NCBI RefSeq assembly: GCF_034718895.1
Contig: NZ_JAYERP010000001.1
Location: 1,736,001 to 1,800,000 of the forward strand
DNA from: Paenibacillus phoenicis
Lineage (GTDB): Bacteria; Bacillota; Bacilli; Paenibacillales; Paenibacillaceae
Length of the DNA stretch: 64,000 nt
Direction of reading: 5' to 3'
Position 1 is the stretch's first letter. The number at the start of each line of letters is the position of its first letter. The notes under the pieces are model-generated. The model was not told where the DNA came from. It saw only the letters and a program-made list of their open reading frames with translations, and made no database searches. Both the position numbers and the translations under genes were made by a program. Positions 53,818-62,855 of this stretch are shown in pieces.

Positions 53818-55209
53818 TTATTCCGCTGCGGCATTGGCTGCATCTTGCGCTGCCTGCACATTTTCCAGCATCTTCGCCGGCTCGATTTCGCCGCCGATGA
53901 TTTGTTGAATGCCCATGCTCAGCGCCGTATTCACTTCCGCTTGCACGAGCGCGTCAAACGCCGGGAAGGAAGTGCCGATTTCACTTACCGCTCTAAAAAT
54001 ATCCTGCATCAGCGGGTCGTCGGACGCCGTCTTCATTTGCTCCAAATCCATCTTCATGGCCGGAAGTACGCCGTCTTCTTTCAAGCCGCGCAGCTGCATT
54101 TCTTCCGTCCACATGTTCTTAATGAACTCCTTAACGGCCGCCAGCTTCCGCGGATCCTCCGCCACCGCACTGGAGAAGCCGTAACCGTTGTTGGCATCCT
54201 GCATGACGACGACCGGATCCCCTTCATTCAACGGCGGCATATTGAAGAAGCCGATTTTACCCACCATATCGCCGGCTTGAGCCGGATCGCGGAAGACGGA
54301 GTTCGCCCAGGAGCCGTCCATCATCATGATAGCCTCGCCCGTAATAACCTGGTTTCTCATATCCGCGTATTCAAAGCCCAGTTCGCCTTTCTTAAAGTAA
54401 CCTTTTTGAACCCATTCCTGATGTTTGGCAATCGCCTTAACCATATTCTCGTCCGTCCATTTCGTTGCGCCTGTCTTGAAGCCGTAAGTGATCTCCGGAC
54501 CGGCAAAATAGGACCACAGGTTATTGGTCGTCATCAGCGGAATCCAAGCATCCTTGGAGGACTGAGCAAACGGGATTTTGCCGTCCGCCTTGATTTTCTC
54601 AGCGATTTGCTCCAGCTCCCCAAGCGTCTTCGGCACACTCAGCCCTTTGGATTCAAAGTACTCTTTATTATAGAAATACCCTTCGATGGAACCCCCGATT
54701 GGCAAGCCGTATACTTTGCCGTCAAGGGTAAACGGATCCAGTGTCGTAAATTTATCTTTAATGCCCAATTCTTCGATGATCGGTGTCAAATCCAGCATCA
54801 GGCCTTCCTTGGCATATAGCTGGGCATCCGGACTGCCAAATACGTCGAAGATTTCCGGCGGTTTGCCCGCGGCCATTTCGCCCCGCAGCTTCTCTTTGCG
54901 GTTCACTTCGGAGTCCACCGCATCCAGCTTGATGGTTAAGCCCGGTACAGCAGCTTCCGTCTTCTTGACGACGTCCTCCAGCATCGCCAGGCGGAACTTC
55001 TTGGATTCCCCAACCTGGGTGTGGCGGATCGTGATTTCAAACGGATCGTTGTTCGTTTCCGTTTCGGTCCCCGCATTTGACGTGCCCTGACTTTCATTCG
55101 ACGGGGCAGGGGCAGCATTGTTTCCGTTGTTGCCGGATTTGCCGCAGCCGGCGAGCAGCGCGGATGCAACAAACACAAGAGACAGCAGCAGCACCAAACT
55201 CTTCCTCAT
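53818..55209 (-). CDS. Sugar-binding lipoprotein of ABC transporter (module 2)
   Basis: 463 residues from the ATG at 55209, which follows GGAGGG. Lipobox SALLAGCGKSG, Asn/Ala/Ser linker, then a CUT1-type binding domain (YGLPIGGSIEGYFYNKEYFE, GEAIMMMDGSWANSVF). Ligand not predictable; NagZ in the same gene set suggests amino-sugar oligomers. Confidence 0.92.
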   Translation of the reverse strand: MRKSLVLLLSLVFVASALLAGCGKSGNNGNNAAPAPSNESQGTSNAGTETETNNDPFEITIRHTQVGESKKFRLAMLEDVVKKTEAAVPGLTIKLDAVDSEVNRKEKLRGEMAAGKPPEIFDVFGSPDAQLYAKEGLMLDLTPIIEELGIKDKFTTLDPFTLDGKVYGLPIGGSIEGYFYNKEYFESKGLSVPKTLGELEQIAEKIKADGKIPFAQSSKDAWIPLMTTNNLWSYFAGPEITYGFKTGATKWTDENMVKAIAKHQEWVQKGYFKKGELGFEYADMRNQVITGEAIMMMDGSWANSVFRDPAQAGDMVGKIGFFNMPPLNEGDPVVVMQDANNGYGFSSAVAEDPRKLAAVKEFIKNMWTEEMQLRGLKEDGVLPAMKMDLEQMKTASDDPLMQDIFRAVSEIGTSFPAFDALVQAEVNTALSMGIQQIIGGEIEPAKMLENVQAAQDAANAAAE

Positions 55210-55252
55210 GTTAGATAGACCCTCCTCAAACTCGTTTATGTGATACACCCTC

Positions 55253-55281
55253 ATTATAGAAAGCGTCACCACCTTTGATAA
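55253..55281 (-). promoter_or_regulatory. Sigma-A promoter of module 2
   Basis: TATAAT (55253-55258) is consensus; TTATCA (55276-55281) is a moderate -35, with a 17-base spacer. A weak -35 would suit activation by the AraC-type regulator. Confidence 0.6.
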
Positions 55282-55321
55282 GGAGGACATTTTTCTATTA
55301 AGGGGATAATATCCTCTAAAA

Positions 55322-55372
55322 ACCAAAATGAAAACGGTTAAACCTAACGTATATCGAGAGGTTTAACCGTTT
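55322..55372 (-). terminator. Terminator after pflA, with a cre-like sequence in the stem
   Basis: A perfect 14-bp stem AAACGGTTAAACCT/AGGTTTAACCGTTT (55332-55372) followed on the minus strand by TTTTCATTTTGGTTTTT. The arm also contains TGAAAACGGTTAAA (55329-55342), one mismatch from the cre consensus, about 50 bases upstream of the module 2 promoter. Confidence 0.85.
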
Positions 55373-55418
55373 GGAATTGAGATATTGGATTTTAGTGTGA
55401 GAATATATGACATAGATT

Positions 55419-56159
55419 TCACGGTTTGGCTGCTACTTGCTGCTCGCCTTCACGAATCAACCGATAAGCTCGTTCGATCTCTTCATCCGTTGGCGAAGGT
55501 ACGCCTTCCAGCGGATAAGCCCAACCGAGCTCCTGCCATTTGTACACGCCCATTTGGTGGTAAGGAAGAATTTCGAATTTCTCCACGCCCTTCAGGCTGC
55601 CGATAAATCTCCCAAGCTCCAGTAAATCCTGCTCATCGTCGTGGATGCCGGGCACATACACGTGACGAATCCACATTTTCCGATCATGATCCGACAGCCA
55701 GCGTGCCATCTTCAACATTCGATCGTTGGGTTTGCCCGTCAGCTTGATATGCTTCTCGTTGTCGATATGCTTCAGATCCAGCAGGACCAGATCCGTTACA
55801 TCCAGCAGATCGCGAATTTTATCCCCTTCATTATAGCCGTTCGTATCCAGCGTCGTATGAAGGTTCCAGCGTTTCTTCACTTCCCGGAACAATTCCGTGA
55901 CAAACGGCGCCTGCAGCGTCGCTTCGCCGCCGGATACCGTCAGTCCGCCGCCCGATGTACGGTAATAGTTCAAATACGGCTCGATCTCGGCCAGAACTTC
56001 CTCGACGGTCATCTCCTTGCCTTCCGTCAAGCTCCAGGTGTCCGGGTTATGGCAATATTGGCACTGCAGCAAGCAGCCTTGCATAAAGAGGACGAAACGA
56101 ATCCCCGGTCCATCTACGGTTCCGAACGTTTCTAACGAATGTATGCGACCTTTAAGCAT
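55419..56159 (-). CDS. pflA: Pyruvate formate-lyase activating enzyme
   Basis: Radical SAM enzyme that installs the glycyl radical on PflB under anoxic conditions. 246 residues. The cluster motif CLLQCQYC (Cx3Cx2C, about residue 30), the GGE-like SGGEATLQ and the SAM-binding HTTLDTNGY are all visible. The ATG at 56159 is used because AAAGGG abuts the in-frame GTG at 56168. It lies 115 bases after pflB. Confidence 0.96.
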   Translation of the reverse strand: MLKGRIHSLETFGTVDGPGIRFVLFMQGCLLQCQYCHNPDTWSLTEGKEMTVEEVLAEIEPYLNYYRTSGGGLTVSGGEATLQAPFVTELFREVKKRWNLHTTLDTNGYNEGDKIRDLLDVTDLVLLDLKHIDNEKHIKLTGKPNDRMLKMARWLSDHDRKMWIRHVYVPGIHDDEQDLLELGRFIGSLKGVEKFEILPYHQMGVYKWQELGWAYPLEGVPSPTDEEIERAYRLIREGEQQVAAKP

Positions 56160-56274
56160 CTTCGTCACCCTTTCCCTAATTCGCCTCCGATAAAGGAATG
56201 AGGAGAAAGGCGATCCAAGCCCAACTCCCCATTTTATCGTTCAGCTTCAATTGTTGCTGCCCGTCAGCAGGTTA

Positions 56275-58542
56275 TTACATTTTGCCGTGGAAGGTCCGGT
56301 TGATGACATCTAGTTGTTGTTCACGGGTCAACTTGATGAAGTTCACCGCATAACCCGATACACGGATTGTTAATTGCGGATAGTTTTCCGGATGTTCCAT
56401 TGCGTCCAGCAGTTGTTCGCGGTCAAAGACGTTTACGTTCAAGTGATGCGCTTTGCTGCCGAAGTATCCGTCCATCATCGATACGAGGTTCGATTTTCGG
56501 GTTTCCGTGTCTTTACCCAAGGCCTTCGGCACGATCGAGAACGTATTCGAGATGCCGTCCAAGCTGTGCTCATATGGCAGCTTCGCTACCGAGCTCAGGG
56601 AAGCTAACGCCCCTTTCTTGTCGCGGCCGTGCATCGGGTTCGCCCCTGGTGCGAACGGTTCGCCGGCTTTACGTCCGTCCGGCGTGCTGCCTGTTTTCTT
56701 ACCATATACAACGTTCGACGTAATTGTCAATACCGATTGGGTTGGCAGCGAGTTGCGGTACGTTTTATGCTTGCGGATCATGCCCATAAACGTTTCAACC
56801 AGCTCTACCGCAATTTGGTCAACGCGGTCGTCGTTGTTTCCGTAGCAAGGGAACTCGCCTTCGATTTCGAAGTCTACGGCAATGCCGTTTTCGTTGCGGA
56901 TCGGTTTCACTTTGGCATATTTGATCGCACTGAGCGAGTCAGCCGCTACGGACAAGCCGGCGATACCGCAAGCCATCGTGCGGAGAATGTCGCGGTCGTG
57001 CAGCGCCATCTCGATCCGTTCGTAGCAGTATTTATCGTGCATGTAGTGGATCACGTTCAAGGTGTTCACGTACAGCTTAGCCAGCCATTCCATCATCGGG
57101 ATAAAGCGTTTCTTCACTTCGTCATAGTCGAGGTATTCCGAAGTGATGGCCGGATATTCCGGACCAACTTGGACGCCGGATTTTTCATCCTTACCGCCGT
57201 TGATCGCATACAGCAGAGCTTTCGCCAAGTTTGCGCGAGCGCCGAAGAACTGCATTTGTTTCCCGATTCTCATCGCGGAGACGCAGCATGCGATACCGTA
57301 ATCGTCACCGTAAATCGGACGCATCAGATCGTCGTTTTCATATTGAATCGAGCTCGTCTCGATCGATACCTTCGCGCAGTATTTCTTGAAGGCGTCAGGC
57401 AGTTGCTCCGACCAGAGCACGGTCAGGTTTGGTTCTGGAGCCGGCCCCAGGTTGTACAGCGTATGCAGGAAGCGGAAGCTGTTCTTGGTTACGAGCGTCT
57501 TGCCGTTTACGGACATCCCGCCGATCGATTCCGTTACCCAAGTTGGGTCGCCGCTGAACAGTTCGTTGTACTCTGGCGTTCTCAGGAATTTCACGATCCG
57601 CAGCTTCATGACGAAATGGTCAACCAATTCTTGAGCTGCTTCTTCGGTTAATGTTCCTTCGGCCAGATCGCGTTCGATGTAAATATCGAGGAACGAAGAT
57701 ACGCGTCCGAGGGACATTGCCGCACCGTCTTGTTCTTTGACCGCTGCCAGATAACCGAAGTACAACCATTGGAAAGCTTCCTTCGCATTGTTCGCCGGTC
57801 TGGAAATGTCGAATCCGTACATTTCGCCGAGCTGTTTCAATTCGCCTAAAGCGCGAATTTGTTCAGAAATTTCTTCCCGAAGCCGGATCACATCTTCATC
57901 GATGACATCTACTTCAAGAGATTTCAATTCTTGTTGTTTTTGCTTGATCAAGAAGTCTACGCCGTACAGGGCAACGCGGCGGTAGTCCCCGATGATCCGA
58001 CCGCGGCCGTATGCGTCAGGAAGACCTGTGATGATCCCAGCCTTACGGGCGGCTCTCATTTCCGATGTATAAGCATCAAATACCCCTTGGTTATGGGTTT
58101 TGCGAATCGTTGTAAACAGATTTACGATCTCAGCTGGCAGATCAAAGCCATAAGCTTTGCACGCATTGATGACCATGTTGATCCCGCCGAATGGATGGAT
58201 CGTGCGTTGGAAAGGGGCTGAGCCCTGAACGCCTACGATTTGTTCCTTCTCTTTATCCAAATATCCAGGAGCATGGGAAGTGATCGTGGATGGCGTGTTC
58301 ACGTCTACATCCAGGACCCCGCCGGCTTCCCGTTCTTTCACGGACAGCTGCGATACGATATCCCACAACGCTTTCGTGTTCGCCGAAGCGCCTTTCAAGA
58401 AGGACTCATTACCTTCATAAGGATTCACGTTCGATTGGATAAAATCGCGCGTATCCACTTCCTTCATCCATTTCCCAGGTTTGAAGCCTCTCCATGCGTT
58501 TTGCGCCTTGGTTTCTGTTACTTCTCTTTCGATCACCGACAT
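56275..58542 (-). CDS. pflB: Formate C-acetyltransferase (pyruvate formate-lyase)
   Basis: Converts pyruvate and CoA to acetyl-CoA and formate anaerobically. 755 residues from the ATG at 58542, after GGAGGG; the longer frame from 58599 is rejected. The catalytic cysteine pair is in [16 protein letters not shown], and the glycyl-radical site is [11 protein letters not shown] near the C-terminus. Cys-Cys and Gly are intact. Control is by the Fnr-type sites upstream. Confidence 0.97.
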   Translation of the reverse strand: MSVIEREVTETKAQNAWRGFKPGKWMKEVDTRDFIQSNVNPYEGNESFLKGASANTKALWDIVSQLSVKEREAGGVLDVDVNTPSTITSHAPGYLDKEKEQIVGVQGSAPFQRTIHPFGGINMVINACKAYGFDLPAEIVNLFTTIRKTHNQGVFDAYTSEMRAARKAGIITGLPDAYGRGRIIGDYRRVALYGVDFLIKQKQQELKSLEVDVIDEDVIRLREEISEQIRALGELKQLGEMYGFDISRPANNAKEAFQWLYFGYLAAVKEQDGAAMSLGRVSSFLDIYIERDLAEGTLTEEAAQELVDHFVMKLRIVKFLRTPEYNELFSGDPTWVTESIGGMSVNGKTLVTKNSFRFLHTLYNLGPAPEPNLTVLWSEQLPDAFKKYCAKVSIETSSIQYENDDLMRPIYGDDYGIACCVSAMRIGKQMQFFGARANLAKALLYAINGGKDEKSGVQVGPEYPAITSEYLDYDEVKKRFIPMMEWLAKLYVNTLNVIHYMHDKYCYERIEMALHDRDILRTMACGIAGLSVAADSLSAIKYAKVKPIRNENGIAVDFEIEGEFPCYGNNDDRVDQIAVELVETFMGMIRKHKTYRNSLPTQSVLTITSNVVYGKKTGSTPDGRKAGEPFAPGANPMHGRDKKGALASLSSVAKLPYEHSLDGISNTFSIVPKALGKDTETRKSNLVSMMDGYFGSKAHHLNVNVFDREQLLDAMEHPENYPQLTIRVSGYAVNFIKLTREQQLDVINRTFHGKM

Positions 58543-58611
58543 CTTGATTCCCTCCATTTTTATATGTGGTCGCGGTTGAAGGTCTATCCCGCGCCTCATG
58601 ATCCCTAAAAT

Positions 58612-58629
58612 TTGTGATACTTTTCACAA
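58612..58629. promoter_or_regulatory. TGTGA-N6-TCACA site in the pflB leader (Rex- or Fnr-type)
   Basis: TTGTGATACTTTTCACAA fits the Fnr palindrome TGTGA-N6-TCACA and also 13 of 14 fixed positions of the Rex box TTGTGAA-N4-TTCACAA. It lies about 80 bases downstream of the predicted pflB start point, a place suited to repression. Confidence 0.7.
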
Positions 58630-58709
58630 CTTAGACAATTATGGTGCCCGGCCCCGAAGGACCGGGTTCCACTCCGTTAACAAACTTCTGAGGGATCATT
58701 TATATTGTA

Positions 58710-58753
58710 ATCATAGCTCTTCCTATCCAAAAGTATTGTGACAAATATCACAA
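58710..58753 (-). promoter_or_regulatory. Fnr-activated pflB promoter
   Basis: TTGTGACAAATATCACAA (58736-58753) is a perfect Fnr palindrome. TATGAT (58710-58715) lies so that the box is centred at -41.5 from the expected start near 58,703, the class II activator position. Confidence 0.75.
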
Positions 58754-58770
58754 TCAGTGATATTTGTCAC
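58738..58770. repeat. Perfect 14-bp inverted repeat made of two Fnr-like boxes
   Basis: GTGACAAATATCAC (58738-58751), AATCA, GTGATATTTGTCAC (58757-58770). Each arm is itself a GTGA-N6-TCAC dyad. As RNA it would form a strong hairpin 21 bases past the adhE stop, followed on the minus strand by AATACTTTT. Confidence 0.85.
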
Positions 58771-58791
58771 CATTTTTACACGCCTGTTCAC

Positions 58792-61407
58792 TTATTCTTC
58801 AAATCTTCCATAGAAGGCGTCGCGATAAATCTCAGCCAGCTCGCTGACCAGCGGCAGCTTCGGATTCGCAGTCGTACATTGGTCTTCGAAGGCACGGTCC
58901 GCCAGGTAATCGACGCGCGATTCGAAATCCTTCGCATCGAAGCCAAGCGCTTGGAACGATTCCGGAATGCCCAGCTTCTTGTTCAGATCGCGCACCGCTT
59001 TGATCAAGCTCTTCACGCCTTCTTCCGTCGTGCGAGCCGGCAGACCCAGAATGCGGGCGATTTCCGCATAACGTTCATCGGCAACGAAGTTTCTGTATTT
59101 CGGCCATGCCGCGAATTTCGTTGGTTTCTTCGCATTGTAGCGGATGACGTGCGGCATCAGAATCGCATTGGTACGTCCATGGGCCGTACCGTATTGACCG
59201 CCCCATTTATGCGCCAAGCTGTGGTTGATGCCAAGGAATGCGTTGGCGAACGCCATCCCTGCGAGCGTCGAAGCATTGTGCATTTTCTCGCGGGCCAGCT
59301 TGTCGCCGGTCAGCGCCGATTTCTCCAGGTATTGGAATACCAGCTGGATCGCTTTGATCGCCAGACCGTCCGTGTAGTCGTTAGCCATGACCGAGACGTA
59401 AGCTTCGATCGCATGCGTCAGTACGTCCATACCGGTATCTGCAACAGCCACTTTCGGCAAGCTGTAGACGAACTCAGGGTCAATGATCGCAACGTCCGGC
59501 GTCAGCTCGTAATCCGCCAACGGGTATTTCGTGTTGCCGTTGATTTTATCGGTAATAACCGAGAACGAGGTAACTTCGGAACCGGTACCCGATGTCGTTG
59601 GAATGGCCACGAATTTCGCTTTTTGGCCAAGACGCGGATATTTGTAGATCCGTTTGCGGATATCCATGAATTTTTGCTTCAGATTGTGGAAGTCGGTATC
59701 CGGATATTCATAGAACAGCCACATGCCTTTCGCCGCGTCCATCGGCGAACCGCCGCCCAGGGCGATAATGCAGTCCGGTTGGAACTTCGCCATCAGCTCA
59801 GTACCGCGTTGTACGGTCGTGGTCGATGGATCCGGTTCAACGTCCGAGAACACTTCGATGGCTACCGGCGTTTGGCGTTGACGCAGGAAATGTTCGACTC
59901 TTTCCACGTAGCCGAGCTTCACCATCATCGGGTCAGTAACGATCATGACGCGGGAGATGTCCGGCATCTTCGCCAAGTATTGCGTCGAGTTTTTCTCGAA
60001 GTAAATTTTGCTAGGCACTTTAAACCATTGCATGTTCACGGTACGATGATTCACCCTTTTCACGTTGATCAGATTCACGGCCGTGACGTTCGACGAAGTC
60101 GAGTTGCGTCCGTACGATCCGCAGCCCAGCGTCAGCGACGGCAGGTTTGTGTTGTAGATGTCGCCGATACCGCCTTGCGAAGAAGGTTGGTTCACCAGGA
60201 TCCGGCAAGTTGGCATCCGATCGGAGAATTGTTGAATCACTTCCTCATTGTTCGAGTGGATTACCGAGGAGTGACCCATGCCGCCGAATTGCACAACTTC
60301 CAGCGCACGTTTAATGCCTTCCTCTGCATTCTTCACTTTGTAGCAAGCAAGTACAGGACTCAACTTCTCTGCGGACAATGGGAATTTCGGACCAACGCCT
60401 TCGATCTCGGCAACGAGAATTTTCGTTCCGGCCGGGACGTCGATGCCGCACATTTCCGCGATTTTTACGGCCGATTGACCAACGATCGCAGGGTTCACCG
60501 CACATTTCTCCGCGTTGATGGCTCCTGCGGTCAGCTTGGCAGCTTCTTCTTTATTTACAAAATAGCAGCCGTTGGCGATCATTTTCTTCTTCACTTGGTC
60601 GAAGATCGGTTCTTCGATAATCACCGCTTGCTCGGATGCGCAAATCATACCGTTGTCAAACGTTTTAGACAGGATCAGGTCGTTGACCGCTTGATCCAGA
60701 TCGGCGCTCTTCTCAATGAAGCAAGGAACGTTACCAGGGCCTACGCCGAGGGCCGGCTTACCGCAGCTATAAGCTGCTTTAACCATCGCGGAACCGCCGG
60801 TAGCCAGAATGCAAGCGACATCCGGGTGATTCATCAGCGCGTTCGTGCGGTCCATGGATGGATTTTCGATCCATTGGATACAGTCCGCAGGTGCCCCGTG
60901 TTTAACAGCGGCTTCAAGCAATATTTTAGCGGCTTCCGTGCTGCAGGCTTGCGCGGATGGATGGAAGCCGAAGATGATCGGGTTGCGAGTTTTGATGGCG
61001 ATCAGAGATTTAAAGATGGTGGTCGACGTTGGGTTCGTGACCGGGGTAATCCCCATGATGATCCCAACCGGCTCGGCGATTTTTTGGAAGCTCTCGTAAG
61101 GATTGTCTTCGATGACGCCTACTGTTTTTTGGTACTTAATGCTGTTCCAGATATACTCGGTTGCAAACATGTTCTTGATGATTTTATCTTCGTATACGCC
61201 GCGTCCCGTTTCCTCGATCGCCATTTTCGCCAGATGCATATGCTTGTCGAGCCCAGCCAAAGCCATCGCTTGCACGATCTTATCGATCTGCTCCTGATCC
61301 ATGCTCATGAATGCTTCGGAAGCTTTCTTGGCTTTGTCGATCAACGTTTGAATATACTCTTGCGCGGTTGGCTGAGCCTTAGCAGCTACTTCGTTTTTAA
61401 CAGCCAT
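58792..61407 (-). CDS. adhE: Bifunctional acetaldehyde-CoA/alcohol dehydrogenase
   Basis: Reduces acetyl-CoA to ethanol in two steps, regenerating NAD. 871 residues: an N-terminal aldehyde dehydrogenase domain (1-440, catalytic Cys in NGMICASEQAV) and a C-terminal iron alcohol dehydrogenase (450-870, GGGSPMDAAKGMW and metal-binding His in GINHSLAHKWGGQYGTAHG). The ATG at 61407 is 9 bases from AGGAGG; the upstream ATG abuts it. AdhE usually forms spirosomes. It is under its own Fnr-type promoter. Confidence 0.97.
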   Translation of the reverse strand: MAVKNEVAAKAQPTAQEYIQTLIDKAKKASEAFMSMDQEQIDKIVQAMALAGLDKHMHLAKMAIEETGRGVYEDKIIKNMFATEYIWNSIKYQKTVGVIEDNPYESFQKIAEPVGIIMGITPVTNPTSTTIFKSLIAIKTRNPIIFGFHPSAQACSTEAAKILLEAAVKHGAPADCIQWIENPSMDRTNALMNHPDVACILATGGSAMVKAAYSCGKPALGVGPGNVPCFIEKSADLDQAVNDLILSKTFDNGMICASEQAVIIEEPIFDQVKKKMIANGCYFVNKEEAAKLTAGAINAEKCAVNPAIVGQSAVKIAEMCGIDVPAGTKILVAEIEGVGPKFPLSAEKLSPVLACYKVKNAEEGIKRALEVVQFGGMGHSSVIHSNNEEVIQQFSDRMPTCRILVNQPSSQGGIGDIYNTNLPSLTLGCGSYGRNSTSSNVTAVNLINVKRVNHRTVNMQWFKVPSKIYFEKNSTQYLAKMPDISRVMIVTDPMMVKLGYVERVEHFLRQRQTPVAIEVFSDVEPDPSTTTVQRGTELMAKFQPDCIIALGGGSPMDAAKGMWLFYEYPDTDFHNLKQKFMDIRKRIYKYPRLGQKAKFVAIPTTSGTGSEVTSFSVITDKINGNTKYPLADYELTPDVAIIDPEFVYSLPKVAVADTGMDVLTHAIEAYVSVMANDYTDGLAIKAIQLVFQYLEKSALTGDKLAREKMHNASTLAGMAFANAFLGINHSLAHKWGGQYGTAHGRTNAILMPHVIRYNAKKPTKFAAWPKYRNFVADERYAEIARILGLPARTTEEGVKSLIKAVRDLNKKLGIPESFQALGFDAKDFESRVDYLADRAFEDQCTTANPKLPLVSELAEIYRDAFYGRFEE

Positions 61408-61469
61408 CTCTCTCATCCTCCTAAATTTTGATTTAGGGATTGCTTGCAGATGGTGGTCCTAAATCTTAT

Positions 61470-61487
61470 TTGTGAAAAAATTCACTT
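61470..61487. promoter_or_regulatory. Rex/Fnr-type site in the adhE leader
   Basis: TTGTGAAAAAATTCACTT fits the Rex box TTGTGAA-N4-TTCACAA at 12 of 14 positions and the Fnr core TGTGA-N6-TCACT at nine of ten. It is downstream of the predicted adhE start point, as in pflB. Confidence 0.65.
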
Positions 61488-61532
61488 GCAAGCGAATCCT
61501 TATGAAGCTTGTGCGCTTCTCTTTATGTCTTG

Positions 61533-61577
61533 ATCATAGCACAGGCTTTTGATTTTGTATAGTGAAATTTTTCACAT
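61533..61577 (-). promoter_or_regulatory. Fnr-activated adhE promoter
   Basis: TAGTGAAATTTTTCACAT (61560-61577) is an Fnr-type box. TATGAT (61533-61538) lies below it with the same class II spacing, to within one base, as in pflB, and the same hexamer. The pair of promoters looks built to one plan. Confidence 0.7.
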
Positions 61578-61589
61578 ACTTTAAAAAAG

Positions 61590-61606
61590 TTGAAAGTTTT
61601 CACTTG
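61590..61606. promoter_or_regulatory. Degenerate Fnr/Rex-like dyad
   Basis: TTGAAAGTTTTCACTTG resembles the other boxes but its left half lacks TGTGA. Weak; possibly a decayed site. Confidence 0.3.
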
Positions 61607-61722
61607 TCACGATAAGTTTTTCATATATACTTTACATTGTGTACATAGTATCACCTTTAAATACTTACCGATCGCCAGTTTATTATTTTGCACCGTTTTT
61701 AGCGAGAACGTACTGTTCGACA

Positions 61723-61795
61723 TAGTGAAATTTCTCACAATGTTCACTTTTTCGGGCTTTACAGCCCCCAAAAACTAAAAAAAACGGGTTATAAT
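61723..61795 (+). promoter_or_regulatory. fnr promoter with upstream Fnr box
   Basis: TAGTGAAATTTCTCACAA (61723-61740) is an Fnr-type box. TATAAT (61790-61795) is consensus but has no -35. The box centre falls about 70 bases upstream of the expected start, a class I position, which suggests autoregulation. Confidence 0.6.
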
Positions 61796-61840
61796 TAATT
61801 TAAAATTTTCAGAAAAATTTGGAGCACAAAGGGGAAATCG

Positions 61841-62560
61841 ATGATGAGTGAAATTGTTAATGCCACCCTGCCCCGCGGCAATACGAGCTGTTTTTCAGAG
61901 CAAAACTTCAATCGCCTTCTCGTTACGATGAAAGACAAATCTTATCCCGAGGGGACACATTTGTTCTGGGAAGGTGACTATTCCGATAAACTGTTCTACA
62001 TCAAGCGCGGCCGTGTGAAGTTGACGAAATCGACGGATGAGGGCAAAGAATTGATCCTCTACATGTATGGTGTCGGCGATATGGTTGGGCAAGCCGATCC
62101 GTTCTTCAGCTCGAAGCATAGCTTTACCGCCGAAGTCATCGAAGACTGTGAAATCGGCATTATCGAGCAGAAGGACCTGGAAATCATGATCTGTCAGCAT
62201 TGCGATTTCGCCATCGATTTCATGAAATGGATGGGCATCCATCACCGTTTGACGCAAACCAAATTCCGCGATCTGATGATGTACGGCAAACCGGGCGCTT
62301 TGTGCTCGACCTTGATTCGCTTGAGCAATACGTACGGTGAGCCGCACGGAGACGCCATTCTGATCAATAAGAAGATCACCCATACTGACTTGTCCAACAT
62401 GATCGGGGCAACGCGCGAAAGCGTCAACCGGATGCTGAGCGACCTGCGCAAGAAGGATGCGCTGGACTATGAGAACGGGATGATCGTGATCAAAGATCTG
62501 GTCATGCTGCAAGATATTTGCCACTGCGAGCTGTGCCCGAACGAAATCTGCCGCATTTAA
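61841..62560 (+). CDS. fnr: Anaerobic regulator Fnr, Bacillus type
   Basis: CRP/FNR regulator of 239 residues with an oxygen-labile Fe-S cluster. Cyclic-nucleotide-like beta-roll (20-120), dimer helix, and a winged helix with recognition part TRESVNRMLSDLRKK. The cysteines cluster at the C-terminus (Cys227, 229, 232 and 237), as in B. subtilis Fnr and unlike E. coli FNR; Asp144 in TKFRDL could be the fourth ligand, as Asp141 is in B. subtilis. AAAGGGG precedes the ATG. Divergent from adhE, its likely target. Confidence 0.95.
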   Translation: MMSEIVNATLPRGNTSCFSEQNFNRLLVTMKDKSYPEGTHLFWEGDYSDKLFYIKRGRVKLTKSTDEGKELILYMYGVGDMVGQADPFFSSKHSFTAEVIEDCEIGIIEQKDLEIMICQHCDFAIDFMKWMGIHHRLTQTKFRDLMMYGKPGALCSTLIRLSNTYGEPHGDAILINKKITHTDLSNMIGATRESVNRMLSDLRKKDALDYENGMIVIKDLVMLQDICHCELCPNEICRI

Positions 62561-62606
62561 CCGCCTAGTACTCCCCCCATATTCGGCGTTAGTTCCGGTG
62601 TATTGA

Positions 62607-62636
62607 ACCGTCCCATGATTGGAGGGCGGTTTTTTT
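62607..62636 (+). terminator. Terminator after fnr
   Basis: ACCGTCC pairs with GGGCGGT (one G-U), loop of ten bases, then seven T residues. Confidence 0.85.
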
Positions 62637-62652
62637 GCTTTCTTCCCATCGC

Positions 62653-62700
62653 GTAAAAAAATCCCCCAATCCTCTTCGCTACCCAATGAGGTTGGGGGAT
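62653..62700 (-). terminator. Minus-strand terminator facing fnr
   Basis: ATCCCCCAA-CCTC pairs with GAGG-TTGGGGGAT (62661-62700), then seven T residues on the minus strand. A backstop for nirBD transcripts, converging with the fnr terminator. The 110 bases between this and nirD hold no gene. Confidence 0.8.
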
Positions 62701-62807
62701 ACATATGTGGTTATGAGCCCTATGCTTTCTTGCGCATGGGGGAAATGAACCAATATGCCATTGCGACGAATACCGCACCGCCCCCAAATCAAACTTGCCT
62801 CATGCTT

Positions 62808-62842
62808 CAAAAATAGCGCGGCGACCTTCCGATCACCGCGCT
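62808..62842 (-). terminator. Terminator after nirD
   Basis: AGCGCGG pairs with CCGCGCT (62815-62842), followed on the minus strand by ATTTTTG, about 14 bases past the stop. Confidence 0.75.
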
Positions 62843-62855
62843 GTCGATAGCCGCA

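Noticed and set aside
58738..61431. An 897-codon open frame antisense to adhE
   Set aside because: It lies wholly opposite adhE, has no ribosome site, and is rich in Arg, His, Phe and Val as expected for the reverse frame of a GC-biased gene.
62619..62816. Small open frames between fnr and nirD
   Set aside because: They overlap two terminators and have no ribosome sites or protein-like composition.
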